A stretch of 64,000 nt of DNA, taken from the NCBI GenBank assembly GCA_963693085.1, contig OY856412.1, positions 1,063,538,744 through 1,063,602,743 on the forward strand, written 5' to 3'. Below the pieces are notes generated by a model that was not told the origin of the DNA, searched no databases, and saw nothing but the letters and a program-made list of their open reading frames with translations. The DNA is from Alisma plantago-aquatica. Lineage: Eukaryota; Streptophyta; Magnoliopsida; Alismatales; Alismataceae. Made by a program: the position numbers and the translations under genes. Shown here one piece after another: positions 46,075 through 58,489 of the stretch. The stretch's first letter is position 1. Every line of letters begins with the position of its first letter.

Positions 46075-49000
46075 TTAAGACACTTCATCTGTCTCATTTA
46101 TTTCAGACATTACATCCTCCACTTCATTATGTTTGTTAACTATGGCACTCAATGGAATATCAAAAGTATCCCTTGGTGTCCAGTGACAAACAATGCTCCA
46201 GTTTTTATCTTCTATGTCAGCAGAGTAAAAAACTTGAGTGGCTTGGTCAGGGTATATGAAGGGTTCATCATCAAAACTTGTCTTTGATGTATCAACCAAG
46301 GTAAAACCAAATTCATCAACATATGAACCTACTCCCTCCTCCATATCATACCATCTACATTTGAAAAGACAAATTGGAGGTATATTGTCATATTGAAGCT
46401 CTAATATGTCTACTAACACTCCATAATACATGTTGTCATCGGGGACTTTAGTTTGAATACCACAATTTTGGGTGACACAACTACTATCTACTGCTTCAAT
46501 TTCAAATTTGTAGCCATTCACAAAATACCCTTTATAGGAACGCACTCCTAATGTAGGTCCCCTTGCAAGAATTCTCACAACATTTGGAACATCAATGTCT
46601 CGTGGGAGAGAATGTACCTGATAAAATGAATCTATACATTATTGACATCACAAAATAGCAAGTTAGGTTTAAACTCTATATTCTAAAGATCAAACTTACA
46701 TAATTTGAGAACCACAAAACAAAATGATTGTTTTGTTCACCCTGTATTTCTGCTTCATTCCAGTATGGATTTTGGTGTCTTATCTCATCAGCATGCATCC
46801 TTACAAAGTTTATTCACAACAAAAAATGTAAATATATATAATATTTTAAAGGGAAATTTATCATCACAAAAAAGTACAAGTTTGATACTTACAACAAGTA
46901 TGGTTCAATCTCAGAAGTGTTGAACAAAATGAATCGACGAGCTTGATTGAGTTCTTCATATGAGGGCGTTAGAAATAAACTAGCACCAATAGGTCCCTCG
47001 TGGTATCTTAGAGGTCTAGTTAAGCAAGAATCCACATTTTCCAGATAAAGTTGGCAAAAATTAGTTGCTTCTTTCAAAAGATATCCCTCTGCAATAGACC
47101 CTTCAGGACTACTTCTGTTTCTTACAAATTGTTTCAAAGAGTAAAGGAATCTCTCAACTGGATACATCCATCTATAATCCACACCACCCGCAACTCTAGC
47201 CTCATATGGTAAATGTATAGTTAGATGGACCATAATGTCAAAGAATGCGGGTGGAAAAATTCGCTCAAGCTTGCAAAGAAGAATTGACATTGATGCTTCA
47301 AGTTTTTCCATCTGTGATACACTGATTCTTTTTGCACACAAAGACTTGAAAAATTTACAAAATTCAATCAACACTTTGGCAACTGGTCTTGGAAGAGTAC
47401 TCCTTAGAGCCAGAGGTAAAAGATGTTGGATCAAAGTGTGGTGGTCATGACTTTTGAACCCAACAATCTTTTTTGCTTCAACTTGGACTTTATTTGATAT
47501 ATTTGAAGAAAATCCTTCTGGTAGTTTGAAGTCTTTGAGAATTGATAAGAAGGCCTCCTTTTCTTTTGCATTCATATTATAAGAAGAATGAGGCATAAAA
47601 AATTGATCATTGTGTTTTCTTTTTTTAGGCCAAAGTGGTTTCCTCATATTCAACTTTTGCATGTCAAGGCATGCATTAACATTCTCTTTACTATGACCAT
47701 CTTTATGCAACAACCAATTGAGAATGTTTTCAGATATATTTTTCTCTATGTGCATTACATCTAGATTGTGTCGAATAAATAGTGTAGACCAATAAGGAAG
47801 CTCAAAAAGTACACTCTTTCGTTTCCATCCCGCTGGCATTTCAGCACTTCTTTGTTCACTACATTCATCATTTATCTCGATAAAATTAATACTCTCATGG
47901 TTTTCCCACAGTTTCAGTATTTCAAACCCCGTAAGATGTTGTGGTGCGCTAGCATGTTCCTCCATCCCATTGAAATTTTTCTTATCTAGACGCCATGGAT
48001 GGTTTGAATCTAGAAAACGTCGATGCCTCATATAGACACATTTGCGACTATGTGGAAGATAAATAGAACCATGATCAACACCACAATATGGGCATGCCTT
48101 ATAGCCTTTGGTGCTCCAACCAGATAGCATGCCATAAGCAGGGAAGTCATTTATTGTCCATAGAAGTGCTGCCCTCATGTTAAACAATTCTTTTTTGTTT
48201 GCATCATATGTCATTGTTCCATCTAACCACAAGCTCTTCAGTTCATCAATTAGAGGTTGCAAATATGTATCAATTTTGTTACCAGGAGATTTTGGACCTT
48301 CTATAAGAAGAGACAACATGAATAGTGATTGTTTCATCACCAACCATGGCGGAAAATTGTAGCAAATCAAGATAACAGGCCATGTACTCCAACTACTACC
48401 CATTGTCATATTAAAAGGACTGAAACCATCACTAGCAAGGGCGAGTCTTATATTACGAGGATCGACACTAAATGTTGGATGTTTTCTGTCAAAGTCCTGC
48501 CAAGCTATTGAATCTCTAGGATGACTCACCTCATTATTTGTACTATGGGGAAAAGTGTGGTGCCCAACCATAAGTGGAGCTAATTTTTTTGACATAAAAA
48601 ACCGCTTCAGTCTTGGTGCCAAAGGAAAATAGCGAAGCACTTTTGCTGGGATCTTCTGCAATCTCCATACCCTATTCTTCTTTTTCAACCTTTTCCATCT
48701 AGAAGATCCACAAGTAGGACAAAAGTTTAAATGTTCATACTTGTCCCGGAACAGAATACAGTCATTTCGACAAGCATGGATTTTTTGATAGTCTAATCCC
48801 AAAATCGACATTATCTTTTTGCATTCATACCAATTATTTGGCAAAGAATTACCCTCGGGCAAAAATTCATTCAACATCAAGAATAGAGTTGACAATGCAC
48901 TATTAGTCACATTGAATTTGCATTTGTACTCAAACACCCGAATAATGCAAGACAATTTAGAAAATTTTGAACAACCAGGATATAATGGTTGGGTAGCATC

Positions 49001-49438
49001 ATCTATAACTTTCTGAAATTGTCTTGCATCTTCATCGTGTTCATCTGCATAATTGTTCATTGAATGGTTTGAATCTACATTGTCATTATGCCCCATTGCA
49101 TCAAATATAAGTCCATTCATATCATCTATACATTCAATTGTTTTATTTACTCCATTCATTTCTGAACTTCTAGGTGTCTCGCCATGGCGTGTCCAAGTTG
49201 TATAATCCTCCATAAATCCATTTATGATAATATGACTCTTCACATTATACATGTCTCCATAACATCGATTCTCACACTTATTACAAGGACATCTAACTTC
49301 TTTTGTGGATTCCTTTTTAAATGCAAAACCCAAAAAAGCATCCACACCATTCATAAAACATTGATCACGACATCTATCAAAACAAGTCTTTCCATGAGAA
49401 ATCCAACTTTTATCCTTTATGAAATTCATTTCTTCCAT
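46075..49438 (-). CDS. TNP2-type CACTA transposase, three exons, apparently intact
   Basis: Exons 49438-46893, 46799-46700 and 46617-46075 join in phase to 3189 nt (1062 aa). The N-terminus is a transposase-associated domain ('DKSWISHGKTC', Cys-rich 'VRCPCNKCENRCYGD', 'HIIINGFMEDYTTW', residues about 7-85). The TNP2 core follows ('CPTCGSSRWKRLKKKNR', 'WSTWPVILICYNFPPWLV', 'GYKACPYCGVD', 'HNLDVMHIEKNISENILNWL'). A DUF4218-like block lies at about 730-805 ('VHLTIHLPYEARVAGGVDYR', 'GSIAEGYLLKEATNFC'). Exon 3 holds a DUF4216-like block ('LFKCRWYDMEEGVG', 'DQATQVFYSADIEDKNWSIV'). The protein would cut the CACTA ends. The TAA at 46075 is followed by about 33 further codons in frame ('DYDNNWVHSDL...') up to a donor-like GT, so it may be a new stop that trims the tail. 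Confidence 0.9.
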
Positions 49439-50814
49439 TATTATTACCTCCTGGAAAAAAAGATATTGTTAGTTTTAATCTAAATATTTTTACTTTTTAC
49501 AATAATAAAAGTATTATTCAAAATCATTTTTTGCAAAATTGTTCTTATTGGTATATTAATGCAATGCTAATTTCATATTTTCTAGCTAAGACATCTCATA
49601 TAGTAAAAAATTATGTTATATTTTGTATGATTTAGATCGAATCACATCCAGTATCAAGATTTCCATCCATCTATCTAGCTTATTTTCTATTGAATCCATG
49701 TTGATCACAATAACAAGATTTCTACTGTTCTTGTATTTTTAATTTCATGTATAGGCTGGTAAAGTTTATCTCTTTCTAAAATTTGTAGCATCACTTGTTG
49801 AAATGACAATTAGTTGGGTTTGTTGGAAATAATTGGACGTTTTCTATGTTATTTTCTTGCATAATAGATTTAGCATCTTATGGGTGGGCTTAGAGGTTGC
49901 AATAAATTAATAACATAGTTTTTGAGGCGGCCAGGCGGTGGCTGTCCCTAGATGGACGCCCAGGCCACCCAGCCCGCCCAGGTCGACTAGGCGGTGTTTT
50001 TTTTAACACACAACAATATGCATATGTAAACTTATACTTATATATATTATTTATTTACTATACTATGTTATGTATATACCTATTCATGTAAATGTATGTA
50101 TTATATATATTATTTATGTACTATACTATGTTATGTATATACCTATGTGGATCACAAGTTGGAAGCACATCTTCATTATCGTCCTTGTATTGTCTAGGCT
50201 CTCCGGAGAGGAGTGCATCTTCAGGATAAGTGTCATCATCTTTTGGTTGGGCGACTATAGTTAGGACATGATTTGGGTACATGGGAGGTTAAATTCCAAG
50301 CCAGGGGAATTTTTTTTAAAGCATTGGATGATTATGAGAAGTGTTCCTCCATGGAGGTCTTGAACTCATTGAGATCATCAGTACATGATTGTCTCCTCCT
50401 CGTGCACCATGATGTGCATTGAGTTGTTTTGTGCCTGTTATGTAACTGTGATTCAATCCCCTGACTCACAGATCTTGGGTACTTGGGTTATGTGGATGTT
50501 AGGTATTGCAAATCTGGATGAAAAATGTTGATGCTAAAAGTAGGGAAAATGTAATGTTGCACGGTGTTGCAGTGGAACTAAAAGGGGCAATGGGCTTTGA
50601 GTGGATGTTTGATTCGCAAGGGAGTGAAGTGAGGCTGGTGCTAGTCTCACACAAATGGGTGAATGATGACGTTCATAATAGTTTGATTTTCCCACAAATG
50701 AGGTTGATTCTTGAAAAGTAGGGAATGGCGAAGAGAGGGGGGGGGCTTCACATGTTAGATGGGACCCAACTGAGGGTGAGGTGCTAGAAAAAGGTATTGG
50801 GGAAAGAGCAAGGG
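49439..50814. other. 5' region of the CACTA element
   Basis: Non-coding as far as I can see. It includes a GC-rich patch at 49925-49997 (CAGGCGG...GCCCAGG...AGGCGGTG) in AT-rich surroundings, and a tandemly repeated TATTATATATATTATTTATG..ACTATGTTATG at about 50040-50140. The ORF at 50506-50721 has no recognised motif but could be a captured gene fragment. Confidence 0.4.
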
Positions 50815-51600
50815 TTCAAGGGGGTGAGCGTAGGGGACCTAGCAGATGCACAAGTGCGGGTTGTAGGGCACAAGGTGGGTGGGGTGGGATCACGTGGAAG
50901 CATGGGTGCGAAACATAGAAGTCGAAGTAGGGAAGGAGGAGGAACTTGCAGGGTCTGTTGTGCATTAGGGCCAGTGGTAGAAGGCACAAGGTGAGTGGGT
51001 GGGGTTGGTGGGTTGAAGGTAATACCATGTATGGAGCTGATAGGTTCAGGGAGTGGAAGAATGCAGGGTATGAGGGGGTACTATGGTGGCAGAAATGGGA
51101 GGCAATAAGTAGTGGGAGTGTGGCTGGAATATGCATGAAAAATAGGGTGGGTGAGTGGGGGGTCATAAAAGTGAATGGGTTAGGAATAAGACAACATGAC
51201 AAAGAAACAATTGAGAACACAAAGGGGAAACATAAGTCCTCTAGCTGTTACGAAATTCTAAACCAGAGCACCGAGGAACATGCCGCACCCACACATGGAT
51301 CCAATGCAAAAAGGAAGGTAGTGCAAGAACAAAGCCCTAGGTAAATAAAACATGGAAGAAGAACAGGGGGGTCAGCAGACAAAGAAACATTTTGGAGGAT
51401 ATACCATCTAATACAAATGAATGCACTTAAGCAAACACCAATATCAGAAGCAAAAAAAAAAGAAATGTACATGGAAATGGGTGTAGGAGACCTAGAGGAC
51501 ACACATGTTGGGGTGGAGGGGCACAAGGTGGGTGTGGAGGGGTCAGGCATAAGCATGTGCAGGGAGGGAGGAACTTTGTGGCGTTGTGTTTACTTTGTGT
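50815..51600 (+). repeat. Diverged direct repeat of a G-rich segment
   Basis: Segments at about 50815-50960 and 51475-51590 align at both DNA and + strand translation level ('VGDLADAQVRVVGHKVG' versus 'VGDLEDTHVGVEGHKVG', both followed by 'SREGG'- or 'CREGG'-like residues). The protein-level similarity in the same frame suggests that the ancestral unit was coding. I do not recognise the family. Confidence 0.6.
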
Positions 51601-52268
51601 CTGGAACAACAATGCTATTCTGAAAATTCCACTTCTTCAACCTTATATACTTGGAAGTCCATACTTTTTTAATACCATATGTTGCTAAGATATACTTTAT
51701 TGCTTGTTGTTTCGTTTTTTTCAACTTTAGGACACATCCAAACTGAGATCATATTTATATCTTATTCTAATGCACTTCACAAGTAAAATGTGCTATGGTA
51801 CGTGATAAACATGTTTTAAAATACTTGTATCCTAAGAAATTGTGTACATGGTTTCTGTTTCTTATTGGTTATTAACTTTTGAGTTTTATAGTTATAATAC
51901 GAAGGCAAACATTACTTGTATCTTGTTTCTTGTCACGCTAACAAATGTATTCTGTAAGAGAGTGCTAAGAATTCTAATCATTTAACATTTTTGCTATTTT
52001 TTATACACTGTTAGATTTATCTGCTACCTATATATAATACATTTCATTTGAGTTCTCTCTTTTCATAATTCTCCACTTGCTTCATAGTAGGATTTCTACG
52101 TGTCGATGGTGATTCAAGGGGAAGCAAGGCTTGGCTTTAATATTCATCTTCAGAATACAATCTCAGATTTCCAACTGAATTTATTTAAACTTATTGTTGA
52201 ATTTGGTGTACACTGGATTTACATCTAGACTTCACGAAGAAACAACCACAAATGGAGTTTCTGTAGTG

Positions 52269-52899
52269 ATTTAAGAGCATCATGCTTCTTGACAACAGTA
52301 GAAATGCAACCATGATTCTCAAGGAGAGACACAATCTGCTGAAAGATTCTAGAAGGGAGAAGATTTGTAAAGCTCAGGCGTTCTTAACCATGTTTCTCAG
52401 GGAAATACACAATCTACGGAAAGAAATTATATGGGAGAAGAGTTTGTAAAGCTCAAATGTTCTTTAGAGTCTTTCTTCAATGAAAGATATGCCATTTGTT
52501 GACAAATCAAGAGGTCGTATTGGAGCATGAAATTGCCACCGTAGCAGCATAGAAGATCTTCCAAGACATTACCACATAAGCGCACCTATGACGTTTCTAC
52601 CCTCCGCGCGATGTTAGAGCCAGATGATTAAGTGAGGGCAAACACAACTTTTCAAAATATTTCCCAAAACACACATTGCATGGGCGAGGTCGACGTGGCG
52701 GCTTGTCATTGGTCCAGAAAGGTATTCTTTGCAAAATTCATATCTACATATTAGTAACTCCAATGGTAGCAAATAATATATGAATTTTTCTCAGAAAATC
52801 GAGAGGAATCTAAATAAAATATAATTGAAGCCTGATTCCTTATGCAATTCGAAAAAGTAATGGAAGATATCAACTTTAATGTATTAATGTTTAAAAGAC
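52269..52899. other. Non-coding interval
   Basis: No gene or element boundary is recognised between the candidate CACTA end and the LTR-like sequence. Confidence 0.4.
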
Positions 52900-54426
52900 A
52901 CTATTTTGATATGTTTAAGGTGATTAATCGGGATTAATTGAGGATTAAAGTTGATGTTAACCTGTTAATCATAAAGAGATATATTAAGATCGAAAAAGAT
53001 GAATTTTGCACATAATTAGTTTAATTAAGAGTTCATGGGCATAAGTATGCTTTAATGGGCCTTGAAACCCTAATATTAGTGAATGGGATTATTAATGGCT
53101 TTAATTGACTAATTTCAAGATTAAAGTTGGAATATGATAAATCTAAGCTATTTCGAGCATTAAAGTCCCTAATTTGTGGATAATTAACCTTAATATAGAA
53201 ATTAGGGTTTCCGATTGAATCAAGGTAGAATAAATAATAAGTAGAGTTCATTTGGGAATTAGACCATCATAAATTATGAGTTGTTAAGCCGAAAGAAACT
53301 AAAGGTGATAATTGAGTCTAATGACCTTGAAATAACTTAAAAGGATAAAGAAGGTAGTTTTGGTATAAAAGAGAGATAATCGACTTTAATTGGGCTTATG
53401 ATGTTGAAATTAGGGTTTATGAACTAAGAGAGCATTTAAAGCGTTATGGAGGCAAAAACCCTAATAAAACCCTAAAAAAAGGGGTAAATAACCTAGGCAA
53501 CAACTAGGATGAATGGATCAAGATGAAAAATTTAATGATAAAGAAATTGGATGCCTTTTTCAGGAATAATTGTGTGTGTGCTTGCTTGAATCCTGGTAGA
53601 TTGGTTATTTCTGTTTTCAAATCTGCTTAAGAGGTATGTGGTTAATTATGAATAACCGCTTTAGTTTCCCGATGGATTTCCGGATGTTTAATCGCATTGA
53701 ATGCAACTAAACTCTTTGGATGTTCATATTGCAATTATAAAGTGACTATGACTATCACCATTTAATATAAATGTGTAAATCCTACACCTACATGCCACCC
53801 TGATGGAAGATGCCATAAAGGTCAGGCCCAGGAGGGTAGACCAATGGGCACCATGAGAGGTGACCCTAAACACCAAGCTCGGGAATGAGAAGGTGATTGA
53901 TGAGGCAAGACTAAGGAGCACCATGAGAGGTGACTCCCAGGCACCAAGCTCGGGATTGAGAAGGTGGCCTTAAGTCAAATCCAGGGTTAGGGCAAAAGCG
54001 GTGGGGATTGTCACATGGAAAATGTAAATTGACTTGTTAATTACCTTGATTACAATACTTAAATTGTTAGACCTAATTGTGAAATTTTAGTTGCCTCCAC
54101 ATACCAGCAATTGCTGATCGATGTTTTGTTTGTCGGCGTTTTAGGTAATATCCTGAAAATCACAAACAGTAAAGTGGCACATCGTGAAATTAAGAAATAA
54201 GGTGCAAGGAGGATTGGATAGAGTATTTCAAGTTGGGGATAGTTAGATTTCCCAGTTTTATAAAGGTAAGTAACAGTTTTAATTTTTGTACTCAATTCTA
54301 GTTTAGTTAGTAGAATTTTATAATTATTGTTGATTATATGCTGAACCTTTGATCTTGTAAATTGATTAACGATTCCGACTTTCGGGTCTCCCTTAATTGG
54401 GGGTTACCGGGAGGCGGGGTCGTTAC
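52900..54426 (+). mobile_element. LTR-like sequence of a Del/Tekay-type Gypsy element
   Basis: The 3' end reads TTACCGGGAGGCGGGGTCGT followed by TACA, which resembles the conserved 3' terminus of Del/Tekay LTRs. Those LTRs are normally followed by an initiator-tRNA PBS (TGGTATCAGAGC). No PBS follows here, so this is a 3' LTR, a solo LTR or a truncated copy. The 5' limit (about 52900) is a guess. A tandem 70-bp repeat lies inside. Confidence 0.5.
53848..53965 (+). repeat. 70-bp direct repeat within the LTR-like sequence
   Basis: GCACCATGAGAGGTGAC followed by CACCAAGCTCGGGA.TGAGAA occurs at 53848 and again at 53918. Confidence 0.85.
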
Positions 54427-55736
54427 AGGCATTCTGTACTCTCTTCACCATCGAAAGATCTCATGTTTATCTCTCATCGATGTGGCAAAAAAGATTCCTC
54501 GGGTGATTAGTGATACATCATCCCGACATAACACATAGTACAGTGTAGATAGATTAAGATACATCTACAACTTCTACACTAGGACGTAAGGATATTCACG
54601 TCCATATTCCCCCACATACTCAAAAGTATGTGATCTAGGAGTTCCCATAGGAAAACCTATTTCACCATCATTTAACTACTGACAATGATGGATCTATGAT
54701 CAGGGCTCTACATGTATGGTTATACTTGATTAATTAGGTGCATTTCAGTATTCTTTTAACATCAAGCATTTTTTCAAGCATTTAAGTATAAAAGCATTGA
54801 TATAACAGAAGAATACTAAATGTATCAAGTTTAACTCATATCAGTTATCAAAAGGATGTTAATCCATCACAAGTCATCTAACCAACATGACCTTGAGGTT
54901 ACTCATGGCTGTTACAGCCCATTATCTCATATGATGTCACTTAAGCATATGCAACATAGCATGTATCATTATTCATAAAGTCTACAACATACTTTCAATG
55001 AGTACATTATCATAACCCTTACCTGGTTATGATTAATCTCTCATAAGAACCTGCATAGTCAATTCAACTTGACAATAATACATTTCATTTCCAGATCAGT
55101 AGTTTATAAGGCAGGAAAAACATTCTATTTCAAGGGTTGCTCCTTATGCCTTTACTAAGGCTAGGTTCCCTCATTAATATCAATTAGGGTTTACTATTCA
55201 CATTTCTGTTATTGCCCTAGGATTAGGGTTTATTATTCACTACATAGTGATTTGAGCTCATAGCATCACCATGCATGAAATCATCATACTTGATGCCTTC
55301 AAATTAGGTTAAGATTCATCAATTATCATAATTAGGATTTCCATGATCTCACATAGGTGGATCATACCCTAATAATGGACATTCATATACATTGAAGGTA
55401 ATTTACTTGAATTTCAACCATAATTTTGACCTTCTCTCTCCTCTTACTAATAGATGGTGATTACATCACTCTAGATTAGGTTAGGTCAAGTCAAACTTGA
55501 TTAACATAAGCCAATTCACCACTATCATGTCATTAGGGTTTGGATTTACACAAAGGTGCCATCTACTTGAACCCTCCAAGGGCACATTGGTAATGTACAC
55601 CATCGATTCACAACATGGTTCAATCTATTATTCACTTAGCCCCTTAATGTCTTAGGGTACCATTAGGGTTGGATTAGATCACCATTGGACCAATTAATCC
55701 CTCAAACTACTAAGCAAACACAGCCCTAAAGATCCC
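54427..55736. other. Non-coding interval with repeated ATTAGGGTTT-like words
   Basis: No gene. Words such as ATTAGGGTTT occur repeatedly (about 55184, 55226, 55530). They are scattered singly rather than in a tandem telomere-type array. Composition resembles the long LTRs of Del/Tekay elements. Confidence 0.4.
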
Positions 55737-56890
55737 CAAACGATTACACTCTTCAACCTCCAAACGGTTTTGAGACCGTTTGGGGGCGTTGACCGTTTGG
55801 ACACTTTGACTCCAAGACCGCATGACCACCAAGACCGCATGGCCAACAAGACCGCATGACCTCCAAGACCTTATGAGTGCGTTGATTGTTTGAAAGAGTT
55901 GACTTTGAAACCGCATGAGCCTATGCGAACTTGAAACCGCATGACATGAAACGACCTTGAGATCGATTGGATATCAAGGACCTTGAGATCGTTTGAGCCC
56001 AAACGGTCTTGAGACCGTTTGGATTCAAGCGGTCTTGAGAACGTTTGGTCCAAATGGTCTCAAAACCGCATGGACTTCAAAGGTGATTCAAAGGTTGTAA
56101 TCGATTAGGGTTTCCATGTTGAAGCCTTCAGTTGGCCACATCCATGGTAATCACTTATCAAAAGAGCTAATTAGGGTTATCCTTAACCAATTGGACACTC
56201 AATTGACCCTTAATTGCTAGCCAATTAGGGTTGAAACCGATTGAATTAGGGTTTGTAATCAATTAACCATCAACATTGATAATCATGAGTCTAATTGAAG
56301 TTGAACCTATCAATTGGCACTCAATTGGGCCCAAACTTGGCCCAAACGGTCTTGAGATCATTTGGACATCCTCCAAACGGGCTTGAGACCGTTTGCCCAT
56401 AGTTTGATCAAAATCTACGTCAAGTTGATGAGGGTTGAACCCTATTACCTATTATGATTAGACCTTCAATTGATCAAATTATCTTAACCCTAGACCTCCA
56501 AATGGTCTTGGGTAGTCACCAAATGGTCTTGAGACCGTTTGAGTGAATCCCCAAATGGTCTTGAGATTGTTTGGGCTCTTCAACCCAAAGTTTACCAAAA
56601 ATTGTCAATGAAATCAACGATTTCACCCGATTAGGATTTAGAGGGTTGAGGTGCCTTCAACTTGTGATTGGTTTGTAATTAGGTTACAATTCTTGCTAGA
56701 TGTATAATTCAACATGTGTACAACAGATCTCTAAATGGTCTTCCCTTGGTCAAACTTTCCAAACGGTCTTGAGACCGTTTGATCCTAAATGGTCTTGCAA
56801 GACCGCATGAGATCAAACGGTCTTGAGACCGTTTGATTTCAAACGGTTTGCAAACCGTTTAGACCAAATGGTCCAAGGTCGTTTGGTAAA
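55737..56890. repeat. Array of short palindromes AAACGGTC-TTGA-GACCGTTT
   Basis: About ten hairpin-capable units of the form AACGGTCTTGAGACCGTT, with decayed variants (AAATGGTC, ACCGCATG), are spread over 1.15 kb. Examples are near 56009, 56374, 56520, 56760 and 56815. A related series of AAGACCGCATG direct repeats lies at about 55815-55870. Stem arms are 7-8 bp around a 4-base loop. No protein-coding frame explains them. They probably belong to the long LTR of a Gypsy element. Confidence 0.85.
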
Positions 56891-57139
56891 GTTACCTAGG
56901 AAATCACGCCCATCATCTTCAGCCTTAGAACAGGTCGGTTACTTCGTGGATTTGCTTGCCAGAAAGCAAGGAAAGATGGGGAAGAAGAAGAACTAACCAC
57001 TACATGCAAGAACAAGTATATGTATAGAAAAAAAAGGTTTAGAGATATAAAACTCGCCTCAAAAGTCGTTCCTAGAGCTCCAAGCTTCCAAGCTTTCAAG
57101 CCTAAAATTAGCCAGTCACTTTTAGGAGCATCTGCGCAC

Positions 57140-57960
57140 ATCCATGGCTAGACAATTGAAGTTTAGTACAATGTTCCACCCACAGACAGATAGACAACAT
57201 CAGAGGACTATTCAGACTTTAGAAGATCTTTTGAGAGCCTATGTTCTATATTTTCTGGGAAGTTGGGATATACAACACAATTTGATATAGTTTGATTACA
57301 ACAACAACTATTATAGGAGTATCTTTGCATGGCACCATATGAGGATTTGTATGGGAGACATTGTAGATCTATGTTGTGTTGGTATGGGATCACTGAGTAT
57401 CCTATTTTGGGTCCTGAGCTTGTATGACAAATGAATGAGAAGATCAAGATGATACAGTAACAACTAAAGGCATCCCAAGACAGGCAAAAGCCTTTTGCTG
57501 ATAATCGTTGTAGGCTGTTGGAGTTCCAAGTGAGAGAAAAGATGTACCTCAAGGTCTCTCCTTGTAAGGGTGTGATGAGGTTTGGGAAGAAGGGTAAGTT
57601 GGCTCCCAGGTATATAGGACCTTAACCTATGGTACCACGTTTTGGGAAGGTGTATTATAGGTTGGAGTTCCCACCTAAGTTGCACGGGTCGCTCCTTGTG
57701 TTCCACATTTCTATGTTGAGGAAGTGTCACCCTGACATAGAGTTGGTGTTGCAGTTTGTGGAGGTTGAGTTAGAGGAGGACGTGTCTTATGTAGAGGGTC
57801 TGATGTTGATCTAGGGCCGAGGGTGAAGAAGTTGAAGAAGAAGGATCTAGTGTTACTTCAGGTTTTGTGGCATCATTGTGGCCTGGATGAAGCCACATAG
57901 GAGTTGGAGCATGAGATGTGTAGGAAGTACCCATCTCTTTTTGTGTAGGATTTGGAGGGT
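57140..57960 (+). pseudogene. Gypsy (Del/Tekay-like) integrase C-terminus, inverted relative to its pol
   Basis: The + strand translation starts mid-domain with 'LKFSTMFHPQTDRQ' and 'RTIQTLEDLLRAYVL', then 'QDRQKPFADNRCRLLEFQV', 'MYLKVSPCKGVMRFGKKGKL' and 'HISMLRKCHPD'. It ends with a degraded C-terminal tail near 57950 ('KYPSLFV'). This is the second half of a Gypsy integrase with its GPF/Y region. Multiple stops (for example near 57289 and 57624) show decay. It begins where the integrase on the opposite strand (58490 upward) ends, so the two are probably halves of one gene separated by an inversion. Confidence 0.82.
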
Positions 57961-58489
57961 GAAATCCTAGCTTGGGATTTATGGTTGTAAGACCCTTGAC
58001 CTAGATTAGTGCTTGATCTTGCTTTCTTGGTTTAATAAGAGGATTAAACCTTAATGTAATCTCTTGAGATGCTTTAATGACACATGACTTACTTATTTTT
58101 TCATTTTGTCCATCTGTACGCTTATTTTGGACCTAATTGAAATTTATCCATATTAAGGGTTTATCTTGTAATTTGTCAAATGTTGGATGTACCTCCTCTA
58201 TTTTATCATCATGAGATAGAATGATACTTGTAGGCACCATGTTGTACCTTGTTTTGTTGAGGAGAGAAGTGGTGACATCTTGTGTATGGATGTTTAGGGT
58301 TTTGCTTATGTGCCCTTGTTGGGTGTGACCATGTGTTGACCATTTGAGTTCTTGGTCTTTCAGTGACCACCCTTGGGATTTCTTGATCCTAACCTCTATA
58401 GTCAAATAGGTTTTTGGTTGAGGATGAATTTTTCTCTTCGGTCAAAGAGTTTTTGCCCTTATCTTTGGTCGAGGAGAGACTTAGGATTT

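Larger units (their letters stand above)
38719..52268 (-). mobile_element. CACTA (En/Spm) DNA transposon with TNP2 and Transposase_24 genes
   Basis: Two - strand genes with the classic CACTA pair of products (TNP2-type transposase and Transposase_24-type second protein) define the element. Tentative ends: CACTATAGGAAATC at 38719 and its imperfect inverse at 52268, where the outside-in reading is CACTACAGAAACTC (11 of 14 identical). Both fit CACTA terminal repeats. The adjacent trinucleotides (GAG on the left, ATT on the right) do not form a 3-bp target duplication, so at least one end may be wrong. The coding part, 40076-49438, is certain. Confidence 0.8.

Noticed and set aside
55184..56280. 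Repeated ATTAGGGTTT words suggesting telomeric repeats
   Set aside because: They are scattered singly and not in tandem, so this is not a telomere array. More likely LTR composition.
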